Of a stretch of 11,599 nucleotides of DNA, positions 1 to 8,525 are shown one piece after another; within the stretch, counting starts at the first letter, position 1, and the number at the start of each line of letters is the position of its first letter. The translations under genes were made by a program, and so were the position numbers. This DNA comes from Collybiopsis luxurians FD-317 M1 (lineage: Eukaryota > Basidiomycota > Agaricomycetes > Agaricales > Omphalotaceae). The stretch is from contig KN834852.1 in assembly GCA_000827265.1 (NCBI GenBank), positions 31,440-43,038 of the forward strand, read 5' to 3'. The notes beneath the pieces are model-generated. The model ran no database searches. It saw only the letters and a program-made list of their open reading frames with translations, and was not told where the DNA came from.

Positions 1-545
1 GAAGTCAACTCATCTCTCCATTGTTCCATCAGTTTCTCAAATTTTCTTCATATCCAATTGTATTCTATTTTTGTTACCTTTCTATTCTGCTCTAGATTCA
101 TTTGTGGTATAAAAACCAAGTAAGTACAATGTAGCAATGCTTGAACAAATTACATTTATTTACTCTTGACTTCAGGTGAATGTAAGGTTTGGAGAATCCC
201 TCATTAATGCAAAAGCTTGCAATTGGATTCTCGACTTTGACAACATCTGATGTGAGAGCTCAATGACTTCAAAGGAAATGAACACTTATTTGTGGTAATC
301 TACCTTTTAGAGTCTTGAATATGAAGATTCATACTCAGAACATTACATACACAATGTAACAAATTGTCACTGGAAACTGGTAAAAGTGTTTGGCTACATG
401 AAGAGCCTCCCAATTTTGATAAGTTGTTTGGCATTATAGAGTACCCATTAACCAGTCTAAATACAGTATGTCCAGTACAATATGTAAGGGTTTGCACACA
501 CTTCAGGTGAATGATAGAAGTGGATTTATTTGGCTCTTTGGTCAC
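1..545. other. No recognisable gene
   Basis: AT-rich sequence with few CpGs. The only sizeable open frame on either strand is an 81-codon one on the minus strand (300-545), and its product resembles nothing I recognise. It has no visible intron pattern or domain motif, so I treat this stretch as intergenic. Confidence 0.5.
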
Positions 546-690
546 GGTTTGAAGCCTGTATTGATAATGATAGTTGCATCTGGCCTGGAATAATGACCGT
601 GAGGACCAAGCATCATCTGTGCTTTGAGCTTTGGCACCTGCGCCATGGTCGCAGATGGGTGGCGCTCACTGTTCAGTTGACGACAAGTTA

Positions 691-705
691 ACAAGTTAGC
701 GGAGT
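691..705 (+). repeat. Direct repeat copy 1 (partner 1132-1146)
   Basis: The 15-mer ACAAGTTAGCGGAGT is present identically at 691-705 and 1132-1146. A shorter core, CAAGTTAGC, occurs a third time at 1049-1057. The two copies bracket about 425 bp in between, which could be the body of a small non-autonomous element, but I could not identify terminal inverted repeats or a target-site duplication. Confidence 0.7.
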
Positions 706-731
706 TTCAATTTTCAAACTCCACTAACTTG
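692..731. repeat. Hairpin: 16-bp arms, 8-nt loop
   Basis: The left arm CAAGTTAGCGGAGTTT (692-707) is the reverse complement of AAACTCCACTAACTTG (716-731) apart from one position, where the left arm has C and the right arm implies T. That is a CpG/TpG difference. The loop is CAATTTTC. The first 14 bases of the left arm recur as a direct repeat at 1133-1146, so this hairpin belongs to the same repeat system as the palindromes at 1035-1123. There is no downstream gene for which it would be an obvious terminator. Confidence 0.8.
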
Positions 732-1034
732 AATGAAATATGAATTTTCCTTTACATTTTAGATGAATCATTTCAGCGGTAACAATATGATCTGTAGTCA
801 GAACTACCTTCAATTACATAAATTACCTCTGAAACTCTTGAATACATGCAAAATTTTATGTTATTAACCTTTCAAATGGAAAGCAAGCACCAAGTGTACC
901 AGTGTAAGCCATACTATCTTATGATCAAAGCACATTCAGTCTGAAGAATACCTCATGAGATGATTTACAGCAGCAACTGCAACTGGTTATTACAATTGTA
1001 AGACTGGTGAAGCAAAGTTACTGAGATGTACATT

Positions 1035-1051
1035 TTGCCGAGACTCGGCAA
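1035..1051. repeat. Perfect short palindrome TTGCCGAG-A-CTCGGCAA
   Basis: The 8-bp arms match perfectly around a single central A. The right arm runs directly into the CAAGTTAGC core shared with 692-700 and 1133-1141. It contains two CpGs, in contrast to the CpG-free DNA right of 2740. Confidence 0.8.
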
Positions 1052-1076
1052 GTTAGCTGTCAAGCGTGGGAAACAA

Positions 1077-1104
1077 AAGTTACTTTGTCGCGACAAAGTA
1101 ACTT
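1077..1104. repeat. Perfect 28-bp palindrome
   Basis: AAGTTACTTTGTCG (1077-1090) is followed with no spacer by its exact reverse complement CGACAAAGTAACTT (1091-1104). The left arm recurs without its last G about 80 bp downstream, as AAGTTACTTTGTC within 1150-1175, preceded by CCGCC. It abuts the next palindrome (1105-1123), so 47 bp here are almost entirely self-complementary. The function is unknown. Candidates are the tip of a miniature transposon, a subterminal transposase-binding array, or a cruciform-forming site. Confidence 0.9.
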
Positions 1105-1123
1105 AAGTAACTTAAAGTTACTT
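1105..1123. repeat. Second palindrome AAGTAACTT-A-AAGTTACTT
   Basis: The 9-bp arms are perfect around a single A. The AAGTTACTT arm is the same as the outer arm of the 28-bp palindrome directly to the left. The wider segment also starts ACAAAAGT (1073-1080) and ends ACTTTTGT, so the whole block of about 55 bp is framed by a short inverted repeat. Confidence 0.85.
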
Positions 1124-1199
1124 TTGTAAGAACAAGTTAGCGGAGTCTGAACCCGCCAAGTTACTTTGTCTGTCACCTTCTGTCAGGGGCATTGTCATC

Positions 1200-2510
1200 G
1201 ACGGAAAACTCTGAGCTCCCGGATATTGACCTTGATAGAATGGAGTAAATAGAATATCATTTACCCAACATACGTTACTCGTGAATCTAATATGTGATTT
1301 ACCCTATCTGCTGTTCGATCCTGTCCATATTGTTGATCAAATATGAGATTTTTTTGATATGTTGATACGGCGAAATATTGCATAAATATAGCCGAATTCA
1401 TCTCAAATATTAAATGGGAATGGAGTATTTAACCCAACTCAGCTATTTTGTTAAATCATTAGAATTTGGCGTAATATAACAATATTTGAACCAAATTCTT
1501 GACGCAGGTTTTTCCTGATGATCGACCTTGAAGAAGCAGACACATTCCAGTTGTAACTAAACAATCCATCAACTATTTGCTCTTGCTGAGGTACTTCCTG
1601 TATTCCTCCTGACCGTTCTGTCGAAATTAGACTGCATCTTCCAATTTTCAAGCCAAAGTGCTCGCATCTCTGGAGCTTAGCTTTACACGATAGCATTTCC
1701 GCCCCTTAGGAATACAATACAATGACTGCATCTAGACTACAAAAAGCTTAATGGAACACAAATACCACCAATGCATGCCGAGAATGAGGATTTATACTGT
1801 GGTTTCCTTCAACGACTCGATATTATTCTTCTCATCACATCCTAGTTGGTAACCCGAAGACTACTTTTATACTACCAGCAATTTCGCAGACTAGTGAGCG
1901 TTCAAGATGAACTTCCCTTGAAATAGGATCTTGTTAGAATAATTGATGGAGCAGTCGCTCGAGCGGCCAGAAAATTGGGATAAATTTCTGCGTGACCTCG
2001 TAGCGGGAGTAAGGAGGCAAATGGATGAGGGATAAAACTACAGCCTGCGGCTATATAAATAAGGTAGAGTCCATGCGCAAGGGGGTACATCATGTGCCCA
2101 GTCATGAAAATTGGGAAAATACATGAAAATAAATCAAAAAATCTGGTCAGCTGAATTTGAGAAACATGGCCGCAAGGAACCCTGGAAAATATCCAGGATC
2201 CTCAGAGCCATATTTTGAATTGCATATGGTATTATGTTCTTCTTCAATGTCCAGGATCAGCATTTCTTGTGGTCTTTCATGCAAACTTTTGTGCATCCAC
2301 CAGTAAAATGTCAAATCACCTTTTCCAGACTTTTTCCAACTTTTCGAGCCATTTGCTGATCCGATCTTTTTTTGATCTTATCTGCGTGAACTTTTCATGG
2401 ACTTGGTCTTAATATTTCAGCCTTTTTTTAGGTTAGACTTTTATGGAGGTTATCAAGAGCCTTTTTGTTGGCCATGATCTTTTACATAGTCAGATAACTC
2501 AACATATATA
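1200..2510. other. No recognisable gene; CpG-containing unique-looking DNA
   Basis: CpG is frequent here, unlike the region right of 2740. The longest open frames (minus 1451-1696, minus 1902-2105, plus 2215-2412) are 65-81 codons. They show no recognisable domain and no convincing intron joins. A minus-strand frame without a start codon at about 2150-2372 is also open for about 70 codons without recognisable similarity. I see nothing else supportable except the TATA-like box at 2052. Confidence 0.45.
2052..2060 (+). promoter_or_regulatory. TATA-like box, no assigned gene
   Basis: TATATAAAT, preceded by GCGGC, matches the eukaryotic TATA consensus. No convincing coding region starts downstream on the plus strand (nearest frame 2215-2412, 65 codons, no domain). 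Read on the minus strand, TATTTATA is a weaker match upstream of the anonymous minus frame at 1451-1696. It could be chance in AT-rich DNA. Confidence 0.2.
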
Positions 2511-2866
2511 TATGACTGAGAACTACTCGACATCCTGGTATTCTGCCAACTGAAGAATATTCAGACCTGAGGTGTGCATATTCCTTCGCAGTGAGCTGAT
2601 CTGAGGATGCAGGTGCTCATTCTCTTTCTCTAAAGCCATGCACTGTTCTTGAGCCAAATCACCGTCTCGGCCAGTTTGTGAGTGGTGGATGCTGCTTGCA
2701 AACTGAGCTGCAAAACTTGGCACCTCCCGGCGAGACCTCTTAGTAAAAACCTAATACCTGTTACTGTATCTCCAAGAGCTTCAATGATGAAGCTTTGGGA
2801 GAGGTTGTTGACACCATTTTGATGCTCACCAATACTCTTTTGCAGATTGTGAACTTTAACATTGAG

Positions 2867-2919
2867 GTAAGATTTCATTTATCTAGCTATGTTTATGTGG
2901 CTAATCTGTGGTTTCAAAG
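2867..2919 (+). other. Intron 1 of the FAS fragment (53 bp)
   Basis: It begins GTAAGA after ...NFNIE and ends CAAAG before GGT CAA CAA. Splicing joins NFNIE to GQQYICTGE in phase 0, as FAS homology requires. A CTAAT-like branch motif lies about 20 nt before the end. Confidence 0.85.
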
Positions 2920-3014
2920 GGTCAACAATACATTTGCACAGGAGAGCTTGTTGCACTCCAAACTTTGACTATGTTTTGAACTACTTGAGGGTCAAGAAGA
3001 TTGATATTGCTAAG

Positions 3015-3070
3015 GTATGTTTGTTGTGGGATTTGACTAGATTATTTACTAATGAAATCTTTTTGCATAG
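3015..3070 (+). other. Intron 2 of the FAS fragment (56 bp)
   Basis: It begins GTATGT after KKIDIAK and ends TTGCATAG before TTG ACT GAG ATG. The join gives KKIDIAKLTEM in phase 0. The size is typical of mushroom-forming fungi. Confidence 0.88.
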
Positions 3071-3272
3071 TTGACTGAGATGTTCTGTGTCAAGAAGGTG
3101 AAGGAAATGCTTGGCAATATTGTCAAGAAATGCCATAGCTGTGCCCTGGACAAGCAGAAGGCTGAAGGGTACATTAAACTCAAGTGTGGCTTTGTGACTA
3201 TTCCCCTTCCAGGTATTGACATTCCTTTCCACTCAAGGTACCTCTGGGCTGGTGTCATACCTTTCTGAACTT

Positions 3273-3327
3273 GTGAATTTTCTCCTTTTCATGTTGAGAT
3301 GATTTTATACTAAGTATGTATAATCAG
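3273..3327 (+). other. Intron 3 of the FAS fragment (55 bp)
   Basis: It begins GTGAAT and ends TAATCAG in phase 1. The split codon T/CC restores a serine, and the frame then continues LPKKIDPTQLNPD. A CTAAG branch-like motif lies within the last 20 nt. The TGA at 3266-3268 lies just upstream of the donor and would kill the frame even with correct splicing. Confidence 0.8.
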
Positions 3328-3712
3328 CCTTGCCAAAAAAGATTGATCCCACCCAACTCAATCCTGATGTCCTCATTGGCAAGTATATCCCCAGTTTGAT
3401 TGCCAAATTGTTCAAAGTATTGCAGGAGTATGCTCAGATCATATATGACCAAACCTCCTGGCCTCACCTCAACAAAGTCCTCAAGAAGTGGGACAAAGAG
3501 AAGAGGGGCTCTGCTGCCCAGCATTAAAATCTGGCATACACCATTCTCATGGAATTGCTGGTGTATCAGTTCACTTTGCCCATCTGCTGGATTCAGACCC
3601 ATGATTTGCTCTTCTCTCACTTCAAGTTTGAGAGGCTCAATGAGCTCAGTCCTTCACCCACTCTTACCAGAATGGCCACTCACACCCTGAAAGTCAAAGC
3701 CATTGGACATCA

Positions 3713-4019
3713 CTTCTTGCAAAGGATGGTCTGCAGAAAGTGGCTACCATCCTTTCAAGTCCCACTTGGATTTGGAGATAGCTCAATGGGCAGTACAGGA
3801 AAAGATATCCCAGATCTCATTTGATTGTCTATTGAATATTCAAAGGTACTGCTTTTGAGATTATCATGATTTATAACTGAGCTGAGTCCAATAACAGGTC
3901 AAAGAATGCCTAGGATTATTTTATTCCAATGTGAAGTCCATGCTCAAAATGGTTGATGCCATCCCAGAATGAGGTGGCCAGTGGTACACAAAGCACCTTT
4001 CCTTCAAAGATTGTCCCAA
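3713..4019 (+). pseudogene. Plavaka-like transposase fragment, N-terminal part
   Basis: Two short exons resemble the N-terminal region of Plavaka-type transposases (a cut-and-paste DNA transposon group related to CACTA elements). The first (about 3713-3845) reads YHPFKSHLDLEIAQWAVQEK and ends with LLNIQ. The second (3898-4019) reads VKECLGLFYSNVKSMLKMVDAIPE, a stop, then GGQWYTKHLSFKDCPNE. Between them is a probable 52-bp intron, but the phase across it does not match cleanly, so a small indel is likely. The in-frame TGA after AIPE fits a mutated CGA arginine codon. Homology stops near 4019 and the catalytic region is absent. The fragment directly follows the FAS fragment on the same strand, in a different frame. 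The family call rests on recall of conserved motifs. Confidence 0.6.
3846..3897 (+). other. Probable intron in the Plavaka-like fragment (52 bp)
   Basis: It begins GTACTG, contains CTGAG near the 3' end and ends AACAG. The length matches the three FAS introns. The exon before it appears to end two bases past a codon boundary while the next exon reads best in phase 0, so the flanking coding sequence probably carries an indel. Confidence 0.5.
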
Positions 4020-4027
4020 TGAACTTC

Positions 4028-4552
4028 TGTTGGGTGCAGTTGGGTTACTAGGAATTCAACTGTTTAAATTGAGCCATCTGCAAAGCTGATAGTATCTTTA
4101 AAAATTTTTGTTATATCCCCTGCTGAAGTTGGCTGTCCATTGAATAATTCCAGTGGAATTGGAGTATCTAAATCAGAGATATTTTTTGGGAATTTTTCTG
4201 CAAGGTTTTTATCAATAAAAGAATGAGTTGCACCTGAATCAATAAGAGTATTATAGCTTAGATTTTTAGAACCAGAGAAGGGGAAACATGTCAAGACAAG
4301 AAATGAGTTGTTAGAGCAAGACGAGAGATGAGCTGGGGATGTTTTTTCTATTACTGCCCCACAACAGATTGCTTGAGCAGGGTTTTTTGGATTCCAGGTT
4401 GTGCTCAGTATGTCTCTGGAATCCCCTCCACTTTTCCCAAGTCATTTTCTATCTTGACATTCCAAATCTTGTTGTTAAGCAGGTCCCCTTCTAAAGTAAA
4501 AGTTGCAGCCCTCAACTGGTCACTTCATTGATTGTTTATACTTGAAGTTCCA
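4028..4552 (-). pseudogene. Retroviral-type aspartic protease of the retrotransposon (broken)
   Basis: This would cleave the Gag-Pol polyprotein of the element. The catalytic motif LIDSGATHSFID is visible, with D-S-G encoded at 4240-4232. It is preceded by a linker that includes TTWNPKNPAQAICCGAV and followed by LELFNGQPTSAGDI, FADGSI and TVEFLVTQLHPT, in the order expected for fungal gypsy proteases. In-frame stops are TGA at 4522-4520, TAA at 4477-4475, TGA at 4444-4442 and TAA after FADGSI. The TGA codons fit mutated CGA and the TAA codons fit mutated CAA. This frame is shifted +1 relative to the zinc-knuckle frame just upstream. After TQLHPT the expected GLPWL-type segment is lost at the junction with Plavaka-like DNA. 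Confidence 0.82.
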
Positions 4553-5204
4553 TTTTTGGAGGGTCCCAATTCTCCCAATTTTTGCAATTACCAATATGAT
4601 CTAAGCCACCACAATTATAGCAGAGTCCCAGTTTACAACATTGACAGAACTCTTTGACTTGCTTGGGAGTCCTGGCAGCTCAAATTGCCCATAGGAATTC
4701 TTCATCTCCTGGGTTTTTTGAGACTCCATTGTTTCCTCCCTGATTTTCTAAGCCTTTTCCACTATTTCCATTCTGACTCAAGACACTTGTAAATTCCTCA
4801 AATTGTGCATATGCTGTAGCACTAATATTGTCCAAATTTACATTACTATCCCAGGCTGCAGCTCCCCTTTGACAGTTGGACCAGTTACCTTGATTCCTAC
4901 CTTGTTGACCCCCTGCTTGTTGGGAATTATTCCCAGAATTAGTATTGGATCCATGTTGCACATTGGAGGTTTGAGGATTCAATGGCACCATAGGGTTATA
5001 CATCCCAAAATTAGAATTTCCTGCACAGGAGTGAGCTGCATTGGTGGCACAAATCAAATTGTCTAGCTCCTGGAATTACTGTACCCATTGTGGATAGTTC
5101 TGAGGGGGATGAGTTTGAGCAGCTACTGTAATATCAAGACTCCTTGTTACTGCCCCTCAGAGCATTGCTACTAATGCCGTGTCATTTTCTGTCACTAATT
5201 CCTC
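4536..5204 (-). pseudogene. Gag C-terminal part with zinc knuckle (broken)
   Basis: Coding starts just after a +1 frame change near 5205 and runs to TAA at 4538-4536. The first part, with VTRSLDITVAAQTHPPQNYP and FQELDNLI, resembles the end of the retrotransposon Gag capsid domain. A long Asn/Gln/Gly-rich linker follows (about 5020-4700). The nucleocapsid-type zinc knuckle CYNCGGLDHIGNC lies at 4622-4584, preceded by a second Cys cluster, CQCC. The spacing is C-X2-C-X4-H-X3-C, one residue shorter than the usual X4 before the last Cys. In-frame stops are TGA at 5159-5157, TAA at 5078-5076 and TGA at 4682-4680. Confidence 0.7.
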
Positions 5205-8200
5205 CCATCTGCATGACTCCTCCATACAGAGGTCCTCCTGGAGCTCCTGCTACTCCATAACCCCTGTAGGTACTGGCATGATTTGAGTAGTCATACATTG
5301 GCCCAGCTACATAGGGTCTATACTCTCGAGTCCCCATTTTCCAATATTGTTCAGCTGGGACTCTTATGGGGTCTTGATGCATTGAGACAGTAGGGTGATA
5401 ATCATTTGTTACTTGTCCTGGTGTTCCATGTGGAATTGCAGGTATCAAGTCAAAATTTCTGCCAGTCAGATGGACATATTGCCTAGGAGCAGCTGTAAAT
5501 ACAGGTGGAGTGAATCCTACAGCCTGAGGAGCAGTTTCCACAACTATTGGTAGTGGGACATGTACTGTTTGTTGAACTGCAGGCTGTTGAGGGGGGACTT
5601 CTGTGGTTCTTGGTGGTTGGGGAATCTGGCAACTCAATTCCCTAGTGAAAGGATTAACCACTTTCCCTATACCCTTTTCATTTTGTAGGGGGGTGAACTC
5701 CTTTTTCTCTAGTGGGGGCATTGGGTGATGAGTCTTGAGAGCTGAAGGGCAAAGCTGGTCTCTGGAAAATAAGAGATCCCAGTCATCTCAACTTCTCACA
5801 AAGTTAAATCCTTCATTCTCAAATTCATTTCTTTCCCTCAAAGGTGGGGCATATGCCATATTCCACTGTTTTACCTGACCTGGTCCCCATGTCTCCCAAT
5901 GGTTTTGCTGTTCACTGACTTGGGCTGTGTTTCCAGGATCTGAATATCGAGATGAGAAAGGAATTCCCAGTCTGGTAGTATTTGGGGAATTCACCAAACC
6001 CCTTGCATTCCAACTGGGTCCTTCCAACTGATTATTCTCATGGAAAGCTTCAGGTGTTTCTCTTCTATGATATGTTGGACTGTCAGTCCTGAATCCCAAA
6101 TGATTCAGCCATACTGAGTGTCCCAAATCAGGCTCTGTCACTGTTTGTTCAGGATATTGACCCACAGGGTGAGTTTCATTAGCAAAACAAGTTGTTGATG
6201 CAGCATGCTTGTCTCAGGCAGCCCATCTTTCTAATTGTAGAGCTGCATCAAGAGGAATTTCACCTCCAATAAATACTTTTGAGCTTCCAGCTTGAAAATG
6301 TTCTGCTCTGGGAGAGAAAATCTCCTGCTTGGTTTGGGTTTTGAGACTCATATGAGGATCCCCTATGGTCATAGCAGCTTCTGGCTCATCTGTTACTGGT
6401 TCCATCTGGGCTTTTATTACCCATGAGCCTCCCACATCCCCATGGATTCTCTCCTTGTACTGCTTTGCTAGGCAAAAATCCTCATCTCAAGGATTTATCA
6501 CACTCATCAGTGTGTTGCTGGCATTTTGCAATGCCAAACATCTTTCAGTTCTTTCTGAAAAGAACTCATTCTCCTCCTTTTGAGCCTTTCCTGAGGAGGG
6601 TTTGAATTCCCAAACCCCATTGGATGTCCTCACCTGGTGTTCACCCCTTTCTTCAGATACTATTAGTAGCCTGCAGTCCAGATCAGTGGGTGGAAGTCAT
6701 CTCAACTCTTCCAGACCCTCATAATTTGGAGTAGTAGTATTTCCCATAGATCTGCAATACTTCTTTGCCACCTGGGCTATTTTCTGCTGGTCCCAAAACT
6801 GACTGGTATAACTGTATCCCCCAATAAGGTCATCTGCTCTTGTGGACTGTCCTTGCTCCACTTTATCTAGTAATGATAATGTAGGAGAATTTAGCATTTT
6901 CCTCTTTTCATCATCCACTATTGTATTGAGTGGAAAATTGATTCAAGATCTTTGTATCAACTTGAGATGCCTCATGGTGGCCTTGTTCACCATTTCCATT
7001 CATTCAGGATCCATAAGCAGCTGTGATAGCCACAAGGCTCCTTCATATTCTTCCTTCAACTGGAATATTTTGTTGTTTATCCCATTAGGTAGCTGGGAAG
7101 GACATTGCATTAAATGTTTCTGGAAGTAAGCAGCTAGTACCCAGAAATTATCCTTAGTCTCTGCATCTTGACTGTTAATAATTCAAATATAGTGTCACAT
7201 TGCCTTTATTAATTTGAAACATGTGCATTGATTGATTTGGAGAAGATCAACCAACTGATGTGTTAATTCTGTTGACAGCATGACATGGACATTCAGGTAG
7301 GGGGAAGACATTAAGGAACTTTTGCAGTTCCAACTCTGTGTCTCCTTCACAAACTCTTCTGACATTGGAGGAGCAGGTAACAGACTGCTTTGCTCCAGTG
7401 ACAAGACAGTTCTTCTACCTATATTGGGGATTGTGCTTAACCATCCCTGAGCATGGATTGAGTCACTTTCTACTATTGGAGTGGAGCATTTTAATTTGAA
7501 CAGAGACTGTGGTCCCCTTGATGAGAGTAGACCTGATGGGTATAACCCTTGACTCATCTCCCATTCTGCTTGTTGCAATGAAAATTTAGATTCTTCTTCT
7601 CTTGGTGGAAGAGGAAGTGGACAACTGATATGTTCCAATGGGAAGATGGCCTTGTGTCTCACTCCTATAGATGTATATTGCATCATTGGAGATGTACCAA
7701 AGTCTTCATAATAATCCTCATTCTCAGGATGCATTGGCATGTGGAAGGGGCATGTTGAACTCACACCCACATTAAAGCCTTGAGGATCTTCCAGGGAACA
7801 AGTTAATTCTGATAAGTGAATTGTTTCTTGTTCCCTTCCCTTTTCAGGTGTTATTGGGGCACTCTGAGTTGGCCTCATGGCTAGCCTCGAGTCAGCTTTA
7901 GCTGCCATATGATATGGCTGACCTCACTGGCAACAACTTAAAACATATGGCATTGAGACCAGGTGTCCCATAACATGAGGAGACCCAGATTCGACAGGAT
8001 TTTCCAGGTCAAATGGGTCTCTCTCATTATGTTCCAAAATTTCCCCCATTCAGGGGATGGCACCTCTCACTGGTGCTGATGAAACTGAACAGTTATCCAG
8101 TGTAGGAGCTCCATGTTGCTCCTCTCATCTCTGGAACCTTGTAGCTCTAGCTGCTCTTTGGCATTCTTGTTCCTGGCACCATCTCTCTTGTTCACTTACA

Positions 8201-8226
8201 AAATGTTTTGCAGATTTCCCAGACAT
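5205..8226 (-). pseudogene. Long Gag-like N-terminal frame of the retrotransposon (11 TGA stops)
   Basis: From ATG at 8226 (product begins MSGKSAKHFVSEQERW) one reading frame continues for about 1007 codons to near 5205. The stops have first base at 8127, 8052, 7926, 7197, 7185, 7002, 6945, 6699, 6489, 6216 and 5790. All eleven are TGA. Two arginine CGA codons survive in frame (5949 in SSRYS, 5328 in GTREYRP), so lost CGA arginines are the simplest reading. The protein is hydrophilic, rich in Pro, Gln, Ser and Glu, with a Pro-rich stretch near QIPQPPRTTEVPPQQPAVQQ (around 5620-5570) and a Gly/Tyr-rich end (YRGYGVAGAPGGPLYGG). I see no enzymatic motif. This start is chosen because coding character reaches upstream of the later ATG at 7908 in the same phase and lies 55 nt inside the inferred LTR end. 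The role as Gag is inferred from position. Confidence 0.65.
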
Positions 8227-8525
8227 CTCAGTGATGGAGAGAATACTGTTATTTTGTTAGGACCTTTTACTACCTTTTGTTGTTAGATGCTTGTAGTAGG
8301 TTCAAGGAATAGAAAGTAATTTATTATACCACAGCTGAGACAGAATATGCAATGGGGAGTCACTACATATGACAGGTGAATGAGTCCTGTATGGTGTGTG
8401 TATTGGATGTTGAGGAATGATCCTCAAGTGTCAAATAATAAGTCTAGTAGCTCAGTGCAACTAGAAATTGTATATTGAAAGAACTCATTAAGACAGTATT
8501 AACAAGGGTTGACTTGGAAGGTTCA

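Larger units (their letters stand above)
2768..3699 (+). pseudogene. Fatty acid synthase fragment (malonyl/palmitoyl transferase end plus alpha-type start)
   Basis: This is a broken internal piece of the fungal type I FAS, the cytosolic multienzyme that makes palmitate from acetyl- and malonyl-CoA. Exons at 2768-2866, 2920-3014, 3071-3272 and 3328-3699 encode about 256 residues that I recognise as the last part of the malonyl/palmitoyl transferase domain. Landmarks in order are QIVNFNIE, GQQYICTGELVALQT, YVLNYLRVKKIDIAK, PLPGIDIPFHSRYLWAGV (PFHS carries the transferase histidine), LNPDVLIGKYIPSLIAKLF and EYAQIIYDQTS. These are followed by LAYTILMELLVYQF and FKFERLNELSPSPTLTRMAT, which in yeast lie at the N-terminus of the separate Fas2 chain. 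Beta-type end and alpha-type start sit in one frame with no intervening start, as in single-chain FAS. Lesions are a 1-nt loss in exon 2 (near 2962, after GELVALQT), TGA at 3266-3268 where arginine is expected, and TAA at 3525-3527. The ketoacyl and reductase domains are absent. The copy keeps its introns, so it arose from DNA and not from mRNA. Confidence 0.88.

Noticed and set aside
1956..1965. Ten-base palindrome CGCTCGAGCG
   Set aside because: Too short to be meaningful alone and not related to the AAGTTA palindrome family.
2523..2723. Minus-strand 66-codon frame with a coiled-coil-like segment (ALEKENEHLHPQISSLRR)
   Set aside because: It begins at a non-ATG codon, has no recognisable family and no flanking exons that I could join. 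Short heptad-like stretches arise by chance.
3324..3620. Minus-strand 98-codon open frame
   Set aside because: It is antisense to exon 4 of the FAS fragment, which has clear protein similarity on the plus strand.
7925..7965. Minus-strand TGGTCTCAATGCC resembling a Met-tRNA primer binding site with an LTR-like end just before it
   Set aside because: It lies within the continuous Gag-like frame, and the better LTR boundary with TATA and TGTTA/TAACA ends is at 8281-8952.
5205..8226. Alternative genetic code or selenocysteine-type readthrough of TGA
   Set aside because: The same TGA pattern appears in unrelated FAS and Plavaka-like fragments together with loss of CpG and other lesions. Mutation of CGA explains it more simply.
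8057..8260. Plus-strand 67-codon frame starting with ATG
   Set aside because: It lies antisense to the N-terminal Gag-like frame, whose coding character is clearer and continuous with the downstream frame.
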